Shown: piece after piece, positions 1 to 7,592 of the stretch | How the letters are laid out: every line of letters starts with the position of its first letter | How positions within the stretch are numbered: the first letter of the stretch is position 1 | Source: Stanieria sp. NIES-3757 | GTDB taxonomy: Bacteria; Cyanobacteriota; Cyanobacteriia; Cyanobacteriales; Xenococcaceae | Direction of reading: 5' to 3' | DNA: 64,000 bases | Assembly: GCA_002355455.1 (NCBI GenBank) | Contig: AP017375.1 | Span: forward strand, 5,013,640-5,077,639 | The notes under the pieces: model-generated | Told to the model about the DNA's origin: nothing | What the model saw: the letters and a program-made list of their open reading frames with translations, nothing else | The model's database searches: none | Position numbers and translations under genes: made by a program

Positions 1-584
1 CCTTCATGGGGATGAGCGGGAAAAAATTCGATTTTTCCTTTAGGTGAGTTAGGATTTTTCAGGAGTTCGTGGAGAGGTTCGACGGGATTAACTAGTTGGT
101 AATCTCCGTTATTTCCTGAATGATAATTAGGCCAAGAAATGGAGGTAGTATGAATATCATCTCGGCAGCGTCTAGATTCGTCTGGATCTGGTTGTTGTGA
201 TTGAAAATAGTGTAATTTGCCGATCAAATCCAGACCACACATACAAATGCCCATATCTTGATGATCGCGAGTGGTAAAAATTCCCCTACCCTTTTGATGA
301 AAAGCTAAAATACCTTGGCAATCTCGAGCCGATAAACCATCACCCACATCTAAGGCAAACAGCCAAAGTTGATCGAAATTTGAATCTCCTAAACTACTTA
401 AAACAGGATCATGTCCTTTGCGATCTACGAAAAGATCGCGTACTGTTACTTCACACAAAGGATTGCCATTTTCATCGGTTAGAGAAGCAAGATAATCTTT
501 AAGCAAAGAAAATCGGGCAATACTCCAATCATCTTCTGTAGGAGGGATGGTTGTTTGTAAGAGAATTTTAATTGGTTTAGTCAT
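1..584 (-). CDS. Partial hypothetical protein, possibly ThuA/GATase1-like
   Basis: The reading frame is open from an ATG at 584 to the window edge, about 194 codons, so the C-terminus is missing. The visible protein begins MTKPIKILLQTT and contains a Rossmann-like stretch (FDQLWLFALDVGDG), a G-x-FTTRDHQDMG segment and, at the edge, FPAHPHEG. These resemble the glutamine-amidotransferase-like fold of ThuA-type proteins, but I do not recognise the family with certainty and assign no reaction. No frameshift is visible. It is the last readable gene on this strand; the next one upstream on the strand starts more than 1 kb away. Confidence 0.6.
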   Translation of the reverse strand, partial: MTKPIKILLQTTIPPTEDDWSIARFSLLKDYLASLTDENGNPLCEVTVRDLFVDRKGHDPVLSSLGDSNFDQLWLFALDVGDGLSARDCQGILAFHQKGRGIFTTRDHQDMGICMCGLDLIGKLHYFQSQQPDPDESRRCRDDIHTTSISWPNYHSGNNGDYQLVNPVEPLHELLKNPNSPKGKIEFFPAHPHE

Positions 585-608
585 TTATTTCAGTTATCAG
601 GGAACCAG

Positions 609-636
609 TAATAGGTAATAAGTAATAAGTAATAAG
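609..636. repeat. Heptamer tandem repeat (TAATAAG)x4
   Basis: Four consecutive 7-bp units, TAATAGG then TAATAAG three times, lie in the spacer upstream of the partial gene. They look like the short tandemly repeated repetitive (STRR) sequences known in cyanobacteria. The same heptamer recurs at the 3' end of rph near 58.39 kb. Confidence 0.75.
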
Positions 637-719
637 GCTTTAAAGCTTATGCCTTTTTACTTTTTGCGAGAGCATTTATTCTCGGCTAGAGAGCATATTC
701 CACTCTCGCAGTGACTTTT

Positions 720-1751
720 TTAATGTTTATCAATTTTCTTTAATGAACCAGCAAATGCGAAATCCTGTATCATTTCACTATTAAGGAAATCATGAGGAAA
801 ACCAAGTTCAATTGCACTAACTCGATCTAGTTGTTCGATTTGTTCGGGGGTTAATTCAAATTCTAAACAAGCTAAATTTTCTTCAAACTGTTTTAGTTTC
901 CGTGAACCGATAATGGGAATAATCTGTCCCGTTTTTTGTCTCAACCAATTCAGGGCTACTTGAGAAGGCGATCGCTCTATTTCTTGAGCGATATTAACCA
1001 CAGTTTCAGCAATTTTCAGGTCTTTTTCACTAATTTGAAAGGTTGAATCAGTTAATCTGCCACTTTCTTGGGATTGTTCTACGGGTACATTATATTTTCC
1101 TGTTAACACACCACCACCAAGAGGACTCCAGGCAGTTACCCCTAGATCGAAAGCTTTTGCCATCGGTAATAAATCTCGTTCGGGAGTACGTTCTTTAAGG
1201 GAGTATTCTATTTGTAAGCCGATAAAAGGAGTCCATCCTCGTAAGGTTGCAATGGTATTAGCTTGAGAGATAATCCAAGCAGGAGTATCCGAAACACCGA
1301 TATACAAGACTTTTCCCGCCCGAACCAAATCGTCAAAGGCGCGCATAACTTCTTCTACGGGAGTGGTAAAATCCCAAGCGTGTAACCAAAGTAAGTCAAT
1401 ATATTCTAAATTCAAGCGTTTTAAGCTGGCTTCTACCGCTTGCACCATATTCTTGCGGTGATTGCCTCCTAAATTAACATCTCCATTACCTGTATTAAGA
1501 GAGTATTTGGTCGCAACTACCCATTTATCGCGATCGCTGGCAACAAATTCCCCGACATATTTTTCACTGGTGCCATTGGTATACAAATTGGCAGTATCGA
1601 GAAAGTTACCTCCTGCTTCGGCAAAAGCATCGAAGATTTTTTTACTCTCTTGAGAAGATGCACCCCAACCCCAATCTTCTCCAAAAGTCATCGTTCCCAA
1701 ACAGAGTTGAGAAACTCTCAATCCACTTCTACCTAACAGTTTGTATCTCAT
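720..1751 (-). CDS. Aldo/keto reductase
   Basis: A complete 343-residue NAD(P)H-dependent aldo/keto reductase of the YajO/Tas-like group. The catalytic tetrad is visible as Asp52 and Tyr57 (LDTANLYTNG), Lys82 (ATKYS) and His124 (LLWLHAWD). The C-terminal IIPIIGSRK is the usual cofactor-phosphate-binding loop. It follows the OYE-family gene on the same strand with a gap of about 50 bp, so the two are probably co-transcribed and act on related carbonyl or enone compounds. The natural substrate cannot be read from sequence. Confidence 0.9.
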   Translation of the reverse strand: MRYKLLGRSGLRVSQLCLGTMTFGEDWGWGASSQESKKIFDAFAEAGGNFLDTANLYTNGTSEKYVGEFVASDRDKWVVATKYSLNTGNGDVNLGGNHRKNMVQAVEASLKRLNLEYIDLLWLHAWDFTTPVEEVMRAFDDLVRAGKVLYIGVSDTPAWIISQANTIATLRGWTPFIGLQIEYSLKERTPERDLLPMAKAFDLGVTAWSPLGGGVLTGKYNVPVEQSQESGRLTDSTFQISEKDLKIAETVVNIAQEIERSPSQVALNWLRQKTGQIIPIIGSRKLKQFEENLACLEFELTPEQIEQLDRVSAIELGFPHDFLNSEMIQDFAFAGSLKKIDKH

Positions 1752-1805
1752 AATTGATTAGTTAAAATTTAGCAATTGACGCTTCTGTTGCTGCTACACT
1801 CAAAC

Positions 1806-2915
1806 TTAATTTGAATTATAAGACTCTAGAAAAGAATAATCTGTATAGCCTACCTCTGCATTTTTATCCCCTCGACCGTAAAATGTTCGAGGATTGGGTT
1901 CGTTTAACTCAGCAGCGAGCGCAAAACGCTTGGGCAGATCTGGATTAGCGAGAAATAACTTACCATAAGAAACAAATTCTGCTTTACCATTAACTAAAAC
2001 AGCATTACCTTTTTCTCTGTCGTAGCCACCATTAGTAATAATCGTGCCTTGGTAAAAAGGACGGAAGACGGGTAACACAGGATTGATGACATCACGAGTA
2101 GCTAAATCGGTTTCATTCGGTTCCATCAAATGGATATAAGCTAGATCAAAATCATTTAAAGCTTCTATTACATAACTAAAAGTTGCTAGAGGATTAGAAT
2201 CGTACATTCCATAAAAAGTATTACTGGGAGAAAGTTTAATCCCAACTCGGCTTCCTCCCCAAACACTCGTAACTGTTTCCATTGCTTCCAACAAAAAACG
2301 AGCGCGATTTTCTACTGAACCACCATACTTATCGGTGCGTTGATTGGAACCATCTTGCAAAAACTGATCGATTAAATAACCAAATGCACCGTGAAGTTCA
2401 ACCCCATCAAAACCAGCTTCCATTGCATTAATTGCCCCTTGACGGAATTGTTCGACAATTTCGGGGATTTCTTCCGTTTCTAAGGCGCGAGGAGTTGGTA
2501 AATCTACTTTCCCGATTGGGGTATGAAGCTGTCCCACACCTGCTATAGCACTTGGGGCAACAGGTTCGTTACCATTCAGTAAAGCAGGATGGGCTACTCT
2601 GCCACTATGCCACAGTTGTAAGAAGATTTTTCCGCCCTTAGCATGAACTGCTTCGGTAACTAATTTCCATCCCTCTACTTGTTCGCTGGAATAAATACCA
2701 GGACAATTCATGTAACCATTACTGAGGGGTGAAACCATCGTACATTCAGTAACGATTAATCCTGAGGAAGCTCTTTGGGCATAATAAGTTGCCATACTAG
2801 CAGTGGGAACTGTACCATTTGCCCGTAAACGAGTCATGGGTGCCATCACCATGCGATTGGCTAAAGTGTAAGCACCCAATTGCCCAGAGGAAAAAAGATT
2901 AGTTTCGGAATTCAT
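1806..2915 (-). CDS. Alkene reductase, Old Yellow Enzyme family
   Basis: An FMN-dependent NAD(P)H:enone reductase of the NemA/XenB/OPR type. I place the start at the ATG at 2915 (MNSETNLFSSGQLG), behind a purine-rich AGGGAAA. The longer frame back to 3002 would run into the divergent promoter and adds a non-family N-terminus. Family marks include MAPMTRLRA, LQLWHSGRVAHP, the DGVELHGAFGYLIDQF core and DKYGGSVENR. His175 is kept, but the usual Asn or His three residues later is Phe178, which is unusual for the substrate-anchoring pair. It is divergent from an HxlR-type regulator and precedes an aldo/keto reductase. Confidence 0.9.
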   Translation of the reverse strand: MNSETNLFSSGQLGAYTLANRMVMAPMTRLRANGTVPTASMATYYAQRASSGLIVTECTMVSPLSNGYMNCPGIYSSEQVEGWKLVTEAVHAKGGKIFLQLWHSGRVAHPALLNGNEPVAPSAIAGVGQLHTPIGKVDLPTPRALETEEIPEIVEQFRQGAINAMEAGFDGVELHGAFGYLIDQFLQDGSNQRTDKYGGSVENRARFLLEAMETVTSVWGGSRVGIKLSPSNTFYGMYDSNPLATFSYVIEALNDFDLAYIHLMEPNETDLATRDVINPVLPVFRPFYQGTIITNGGYDREKGNAVLVNGKAEFVSYGKLFLANPDLPKRFALAAELNEPNPRTFYGRGDKNAEVGYTDYSFLESYNSN

Positions 2916-2992
2916 ATTTTCCCTATTCAAAATTTTGATAACAGCTAGCTCTCCTTTACGGGTATGATGAAGCGAACCCAACAGTTTAGCAA

Positions 2993-3019
2993 GTAGGTAC
3001 ATTTAAGTTAGATACATAC
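2993..3019. promoter_or_regulatory. Candidate HxlR operator in the divergent promoter
   Basis: GTAGGTA and TACATAC form an imperfect inverted repeat (6 of 7 positions) immediately upstream of the regulator's ATG and between the two divergent genes. HxlR/YodB-type proteins usually bind TAC...GTA-containing dyads, so this is the likely operator. That assignment is inference from position and symmetry. Confidence 0.4.
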
Positions 3020-3022
3020 CCA

Positions 3023-3391
3023 ATGGTGCGTAAACAAATTCGCAATCTGTCTGAACCAGAAGTTTTTACTCTCAACTGTCCCACTCAGCAAGTATTGGAT
3101 ATTATTGGCAATAAATGGAGTGTGATTGTTATTTATTGTTTGGCTTATGGAACTAAACGTTATAAAGAAATAGAGCGCAAAATTGAAGGGATTTCCCAAA
3201 AAATGCTCACTCAAACCCTACGAGATTTAGAAAAAAATGGGTTAGTCGAACGCACGATTTATCCTGAAGTACCACCAAGAGTAGAATATTCTTTGACACC
3301 TTTGGGTGAAACCTTGATTGAACCTTTAACTAGTTTGGCTAATTGGGCTGAAATGCATTTTGCCGAAGTTGAGGCTGCTCGCAGTCGTTAG
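3023..3391 (+). CDS. HxlR/MarR-like transcriptional regulator
   Basis: A 122-residue winged-helix protein with the HxlR hallmark VLDIIGNKWSVIVIYCL, the recognition-helix segment GISQKMLTQTLRDLEKNGLV and the wing PPRVEYSLTPLGE. Cys19, just before the first helix, sits where YodB/HypR-type members carry their redox- or electrophile-sensing cysteine. It is transcribed divergently from the OYE gene. By analogy with B. subtilis YodB and HypR it probably represses that reductase and responds to quinones, enones or oxidants; this is inference from context. Confidence 0.85.
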   Translation: MVRKQIRNLSEPEVFTLNCPTQQVLDIIGNKWSVIVIYCLAYGTKRYKEIERKIEGISQKMLTQTLRDLEKNGLVERTIYPEVPPRVEYSLTPLGETLIEPLTSLANWAEMHFAEVEAARSR

Positions 3392-3562
3392 AGCAATAAG
3401 AATCAATGGGGATCGATTTTTTGTAAAAATTCAATTAGGCTTAAAATTGAGTTTAGTCAGTGCATTATTTTTATTCAATTTAACAACATAAAGATATTTC
3501 AAGCTTCACAAGTTCTACAATTTTATTAAATATTCTCGATCTGAGAAAATTAATTAAAGTAA

Positions 3563-3585
3563 GGGGTTATCCCCGTTAATCGGAG
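3563..3585 (+). promoter_or_regulatory. Leader hairpin and ribosome binding site
   Basis: A small GGGG-TTAT-CCCC hairpin (3563-3574) lies just before a strong GGAG (3582-3585) that precedes the ATG at 3595. The closeness of stem and Shine-Dalgarno suggests a leader structure that could affect translation; there is no direct evidence. Confidence 0.35.
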
Positions 3586-3594
3586 AATTAAGTT

Positions 3595-3825
3595 ATGAGT
3601 ACTGAAGAACAAGCCAGGAAATCAATGGCTGAGTCTCGTCACAATGAGCAACACTTACAAGAAACTATGCTCAACCGCGCTGAAGAAAAGTTAGAGCAAT
3701 CAGGTAGCAAAGCAATTGAAAAAGAAGCTAGAGAACGATTGGTTGAATCTCGTCAACACGACAAACATGTACAACAATCAATGTTAACTCGCTCTGAAGA
3801 AGAAATTCTTGAGGGTGAATCATAA
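3595..3825 (+). CDS. Small two-repeat hypothetical protein
   Basis: A 76-residue, very polar, helix-prone protein of no recognised family. It consists mainly of two copies of a unit of about 25 residues (residues 9-33 and 46-70) that share the pattern ESR-x4-H-x-Q-x2-ML-x-R-x-EE. There is no signal peptide, membrane segment or cysteine. A good SD (GGAG) and the internal repetition support it as real. High charge and absence of a hydrophobic core suggest an extended or coiled-coil protein. Function unknown. Confidence 0.65.
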   Translation: MSTEEQARKSMAESRHNEQHLQETMLNRAEEKLEQSGSKAIEKEARERLVESRQHDKHVQQSMLTRSEEEILEGES

Positions 3826-3836
3826 TTAGCAACAAA

Positions 3837-3854
3837 GGCAGGTTTAACCCTGCC
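3837..3854 (+). terminator. Possible terminator hairpin
   Basis: GGCAGG-TTTAAC-CCTGCC forms a 6-bp GC-rich stem just after the small gene's stop codon. The following sequence is not a clean T-tract, so termination strength is uncertain. Confidence 0.4.
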
Positions 3855-3903
3855 CCATGCTATGAATGCTGCTTTATTTTAGAATTACAAAACATTAGAG
3901 ACT

Positions 3904-4443
3904 TTAACTACCTGACCACGTAATCCAATGGTGAGAAGTAGCAATCTGTTTTCTTTCTCCTTGATGAAGACGAGCTTTCTTTAATTTTGCTCCAGTCGTG
4001 TCCGCGACACTGATATCAGTTCCAGCTAGTTTAGTATCAGTGAGATTGGCACCACTTAAGTCTGCGCCACTAAGATCGACATCAGTGAGATTAGCACCAC
4101 TTAAATTAGCTTTCTGTAAGTTGGCACAACGTAAGTCCGCACCGCTTAAATCTACGCCTCTAAGATCTGCACCAACTAACTCTGCACCAATTAAATTGAC
4201 TTCGATTAAGTTAGCACCGACAAGATTAGCATGATTAAGCTCGGCATTAGTAAGATTTGCTTGTTGCAAACAAGCTCCACTCAAGTCAGCATTACTCAAG
4301 TCTGCACTGCTTAAATCTGCTCTGGTTAGATTAATTCTCGTGAGGTTTGTAGCTTTGAGATTAGCTGTGTGCAGGTTGACCTCGGTAAAATCTAATTCTT
4401 GGTCATTATACCGACTAAGAAGTTCTTGGGTATTCATAATCAA
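3904..4443 (-). CDS. Pentapeptide-repeat protein
   Basis: A 179-residue protein made almost entirely of A(D/N)LxX pentapeptides from about residue 17 to 155 (for example ADLSSADLSNADLSGACL). This predicts a right-handed quadrilateral beta-helix of roughly seven turns. The short N-terminal MIMNTQELLSRYNDQELDF cap and a C-terminal tail (ERKQIATSHHWITWSGS) flank the solenoid. There is no signal peptide, so it is probably cytosolic. Such proteins are numerous in cyanobacteria and mostly of unknown function. The start may be the ATG at 4443 or the second one at 4437. Confidence 0.85.
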   Translation of the reverse strand: MIMNTQELLSRYNDQELDFTEVNLHTANLKATNLTRINLTRADLSSADLSNADLSGACLQQANLTNAELNHANLVGANLIEVNLIGAELVGADLRGVDLSGADLRCANLQKANLSGANLTDVDLSGADLSGANLTDTKLAGTDISVADTTGAKLKKARLHQGERKQIATSHHWITWSGS

Positions 4444-4768
4444 GTTGCCCTCCGAACCAATTTAAAATTGCGGTTTTGATACCAACTATTTTGCCAACAA
4501 TTTTCTTAAGTCAAGCAAAAAATTTGCGAAAAGTTACCAAATTAACTTTGCCGTCCCAATCAGTTTTGCTACGATCCCTTCTGGGAATAATTAGTAAAAT
4601 AATTTGCTTAAACTAAGAAATAAGCTTTTATTAATACGAGACAAAATAGTTAATTAGTGATATTAAATAATTACATAAATTTTTAATAATTGAAATTGAT
4701 CGAGTTGAGAAAAAATTAATTTTAAAAAGATAGCAGCAATTTTATTCAGTTGTGTGCTTACTTAAATA

Positions 4769-5014
4769 CTATTCATCAGAATATTTTAAATTCGTTAAAG
4801 CTTGTTCTGCTTTTAGAGTTTTAGCTGAGACACTCATCAGAAAATTGTGCCAAGATTCTGAACCTTTTACTCATCGAGTAAAAGCTTTTTTTTTACTTTG
4901 AGACCACTGAAAATCGTGCCAAGCATCTCCTGGTTCAGGAACAAAACCTTAAATATCTGCATACTTCCGTAAAATAGCACTGAGTGGATCTACATTAAAT
5001 AAATAAAAAGACAT
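4769..5014 (-). pseudogene. Decayed small gene with two in-frame stops
   Basis: One frame of 82 codons runs from an ATG at 5014 to a TAG at 4769 and reads as protein throughout, but is broken by TAA at codon 22 and TGA at codon 48. It starts MSFYLFNVDPLSAILRKYADI. It holds two related segments, GDAWHDFQWSQSKKKA and SESWHNFLMSVSAKTLKA, so the ancestral protein had an internal WH(D/N)F repeat. No frameshift is needed, which points to recent nonsense decay. The family is not recognised. The surrounding DNA is otherwise empty. Confidence 0.5.
4864..4894 (+). terminator. Terminator-like hairpin with T-tract
   Basis: CTTTTACTC-ATC-GAGTAAAAG gives a perfect 9-bp stem followed by C and nine T residues on the + strand. 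No + strand gene lies upstream within several hundred bases, and the element falls inside the decayed minus-strand gene. It may end an unrecognised transcript or be part of the debris. Confidence 0.5.
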
Positions 5015-5550
5015 ATTTTTATGGGTGAAATAGAAAAATTTAATAGTTAATATATGCGTTTGTTTTGTCAGAAATATGTCGATTTTGCGCTCAGCGTATG
5101 ACAAAATAACTAATTTAATTATTATCGTTTTGTAAAAAAAATCTCTTAAAATCTCGTGAAAATAATTTTAGGTTTAAAAATTTATAATTGCTATATTTGT
5201 ATGCAAAAACAAAATTTATAATAACTTTTTTTGCAATTTTTAATAATGTCGTGCAATTAAAAATTCTAGTATTATTCTCTTTATCAATATCAAAAATGCA
5301 ATTTAACTATAATTCATCATAAAAAAAATGAGTTTAAGATTAGTAACAGCAATAAAGATAATCTTCTTCAAAAAAAATTTACTTTCAAAATAAAATTAAA
5401 CTTGTCTTTAATTAATATTAATTTTTGTAAAAAAAATGCCAGCAGCATTAAAAATAACTCTGACTAAGAAAGAAAAATCCTTTAGCCTTTGAACAGTCTT
5501 CACGCTTGAAATTCATTTTGCACGACCACATAACTGGTTACTAATGGTTA
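5015..5550. other. AT-rich intergenic DNA, no gene seen
   Basis: About 540 bases of very AT-rich sequence between the decayed gene and the end of pdhB. I see no reading frame with coding character, no RNA gene and no repeat other than A/T runs. Confidence 0.6.
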
Positions 5551-5551
5551 G

Positions 5552-5568
5552 GGTGGGTTTAACCCACC
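5552..5568 (-). terminator. Hairpin after pdhB
   Basis: GGTGGGT-TTA-ACCCACC forms a perfect 7-bp stem 12 bases beyond the pdhB stop. There is no strong T-tract. Similar GGTGGGC...GCCCACC hairpins follow bicA (16857-16913) and zds (35034-35050), so this is a recurrent 3'-end element here. Confidence 0.5.
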
Positions 5569-5579
5569 AAAGCTCAAGA

Positions 5580-6563
5580 TCAAATTCGGACTGACATCAT
5601 TTTTTGAACTGCTTCCACAATTTGTTCTGGTTGAACGATAGTCAGTCTTTCTAAAGCACCATTGTAAGGAGTTGGGATATCTTGAGAAGATAAACGCAGC
5701 ACTGGCGCATCTAACTCATCAAATAACTGTTCGTTAATCAAAGCAACTAATTCTGCTCCAATTCCGCCAGTTTTCATACATTCTTCCACGATAATAACGC
5801 GGTGAGTTTTTCTGACTGATTCGCCAATAGTTTCCATATCAAAGGGTTTGAGGGAAATTAGGTCAATAATTTCGGGGTCGTATCCTTGTTTTTCTAAAGA
5901 TTTTAAGGCTTGAGTACAATGATGACGCATCCGCGAGTAAGTCAGGATCGTAACATCTTTACCTTTTCTAACTATTTCAGCTTGATCTAAAGGTACGAGA
6001 TATTCTTCTTCTGGTAAATCTTCTTTGAGGTTGTAGAGAAGAACGTGTTCAAAAAATAAAACTGGATTATTATCTCTAATGGCAGATTTTAATAATCCTT
6101 TGGCATTATATGGAGTAGAACAAGCAACAATTTTTAATCCAGGAACAGCATGAAAATAGGCTTCTAAACGTTGAGAGTGTTCTGCACCCAACTGTCTGCC
6201 TACACCACCAGGGCCACGAATTACCATGGGAATTTTGAAATTACCGCCTGAAGTATAACGTAACATCCCTGCGTTATTGGCAATTTGGTTAAACGCCAAT
6301 AATAAAAAGCCCATATTCATCCCTTCAATAATGGGACGCAAACCAGACAGTGCTGCACCAACAGCCAAACCACAAAAACTGTTTTCGGCAATTGGAGTAT
6401 CTAGGACTCGTAATTCTCCATATTTTTTATATAGGTCTTTGGTAACTTTATAAGAACCACCATAATGACCCACATCTTCCCCTAAAACGAAGACGGTATT
6501 ATCTCTAGCCATTTCTTCGTCAGTAGCTTCTCGTAGAGCATTAAATAATAAAGTTTCTGCCAT
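5580..6563 (-). CDS. pdhB: Pyruvate dehydrogenase E1 component, beta subunit
   Basis: A 327-residue transketolase-like E1-beta subunit that pairs with PdhA to decarboxylate pyruvate using thiamine diphosphate and passes the acetyl group to E2 lipoyl domains. Family marks: the conserved Glu in [13 protein letters not shown], the TPP-contacting [23 protein letters not shown], and the C-terminal transketolase domain with [10 protein letters not shown] and [12 protein letters not shown]. Length is normal for cyanobacterial PdhB. The alpha subunit is not in this window, which is usual for cyanobacteria, where the pdh genes are scattered. Confidence 0.93.
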   Translation of the reverse strand: MAETLLFNALREATDEEMARDNTVFVLGEDVGHYGGSYKVTKDLYKKYGELRVLDTPIAENSFCGLAVGAALSGLRPIIEGMNMGFLLLAFNQIANNAGMLRYTSGGNFKIPMVIRGPGGVGRQLGAEHSQRLEAYFHAVPGLKIVACSTPYNAKGLLKSAIRDNNPVLFFEHVLLYNLKEDLPEEEYLVPLDQAEIVRKGKDVTILTYSRMRHHCTQALKSLEKQGYDPEIIDLISLKPFDMETIGESVRKTHRVIIVEECMKTGGIGAELVALINEQLFDELDAPVLRLSSQDIPTPYNGALERLTIVQPEQIVEAVQKMMSVRI

Positions 6564-6653
6564 CTATTTTCCCTATATCAGCAAAAGATAATCCTATCAT
6601 TACTCAATATGGTCTAATTGCTTATTTGTTTACGATTCAATTTTTTTCCAATC

Positions 6654-7466
6654 TTAGCCAGATGTCCTCTGTTGATAAGTGTTTGATTTAGTATTAGATA
6701 GCACCTGTTGCACAAATTTTTCCATTCTCGAAAAATGAGAACCTTGCCAGTAAATTTGACTGCAATTATTACAGCGGTGAAATTTGTCTATTTCTCGGCG
6801 GGTTTGTAAGGGAAGTTGGTCGAGAATTAATTGTTTATCAACAGCTTTGAGAACTCCATTACAACGAATACATCTTTGAAATGGTTTGACTGAATTCAAT
6901 AAATTAAAGCGTTGTAAAATCTCGACAATTTGTTGATTTGGTTTAGTGGAGCGTACATAATATCCGTAAGTTACTACACTTCGCATTAAAACTCCCCGAT
7001 CGCGGGTTAAAATAATTCTTGCTTCCTTGGCACCAATCTCTGCTATCTCCGCATCTTCATAATCGTTGCGATATAAAGTATCAAAACCTAGCATCCTTAA
7101 AGAAGAAGCGAGTTTACCTAAATGTACGTCTAAAATAAATTTGGGTTTGGTTGGTAGGGGTGGTTGGAGCGCGATCGCTGGTACAACATCAGGTACTATC
7201 TCAGCAGGATAGATCGTAACGCGATCGCCGTCTTGTAAAATGTAGGAAAAATCGACTGATTGTTGGTTGACCCAGGAATCGTCGTTAAACGGCGGTGTAT
7301 CGTCGACTACAATATAATTGACTTCTGGATGAGGAACGCCTAAAGATTCGATCGCGTCTTTGATTGAAGGACGTTCTTTGAATTGATGAACGAAGTTTAC
7401 TTCTTTTTGATGGGAAGGCAAAAAATAATTTAGTTCGCCTTGAAAACAAAAAGTTGCTACTCCCAT
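6654..7466 (-). CDS. Mut7-C RNase domain protein with ubiquitin-like N-terminus
   Basis: A 270-residue protein with two modules. Residues 1-90 match the Mut7-C-associated ubiquitin-like domain (ends in DGDRVTIYPAE). Residues 108-250 are the Mut7-C RNase fold of the PIN superfamily: LDVHLGKLASSLRMLGFDTLYRND, then RIILTRDRGVL with the acidic residues expected at the active site. A zinc ribbon follows (CIRCNGVL...CNNCSQIYWQGSH). The C-terminus is basic. It probably cleaves or binds RNA in the cytosol; the target is unknown. Confidence 0.85.
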   Translation of the reverse strand: MGVATFCFQGELNYFLPSHQKEVNFVHQFKERPSIKDAIESLGVPHPEVNYIVVDDTPPFNDDSWVNQQSVDFSYILQDGDRVTIYPAEIVPDVVPAIALQPPLPTKPKFILDVHLGKLASSLRMLGFDTLYRNDYEDAEIAEIGAKEARIILTRDRGVLMRSVVTYGYYVRSTKPNQQIVEILQRFNLLNSVKPFQRCIRCNGVLKAVDKQLILDQLPLQTRREIDKFHRCNNCSQIYWQGSHFSRMEKFVQQVLSNTKSNTYQQRTSG

Positions 7467-7592
7467 AAGTGATTACGACTGGTTTATCTTAATTGTAGCT
7501 AGTCGAAAAAGGCAAAAGTTAACTTTTCTCCTGGTTTAAATAGTAGTTGGATTGAAAATCAAGTACTTTAGAAAAAGTGTAGGCTTGGGCTA

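Noticed and set aside
3008-3214. Minus-strand ORF of 68 codons over the HxlR regulator
   Set aside because: It lies wholly antisense to a clear winged-helix gene and has no family character.
3998-4234. Open frame on the + strand inside the pentapeptide-repeat gene
   Set aside because: Its regular Ser/Pro/Leu pattern is just the antisense reading of the 15-bp pentapeptide periodicity.
4864-4894. Possible small regulatory RNA ending at this terminator
   Set aside because: No promoter, conserved RNA motif or second stem could be recognised upstream, so I list only the hairpin.
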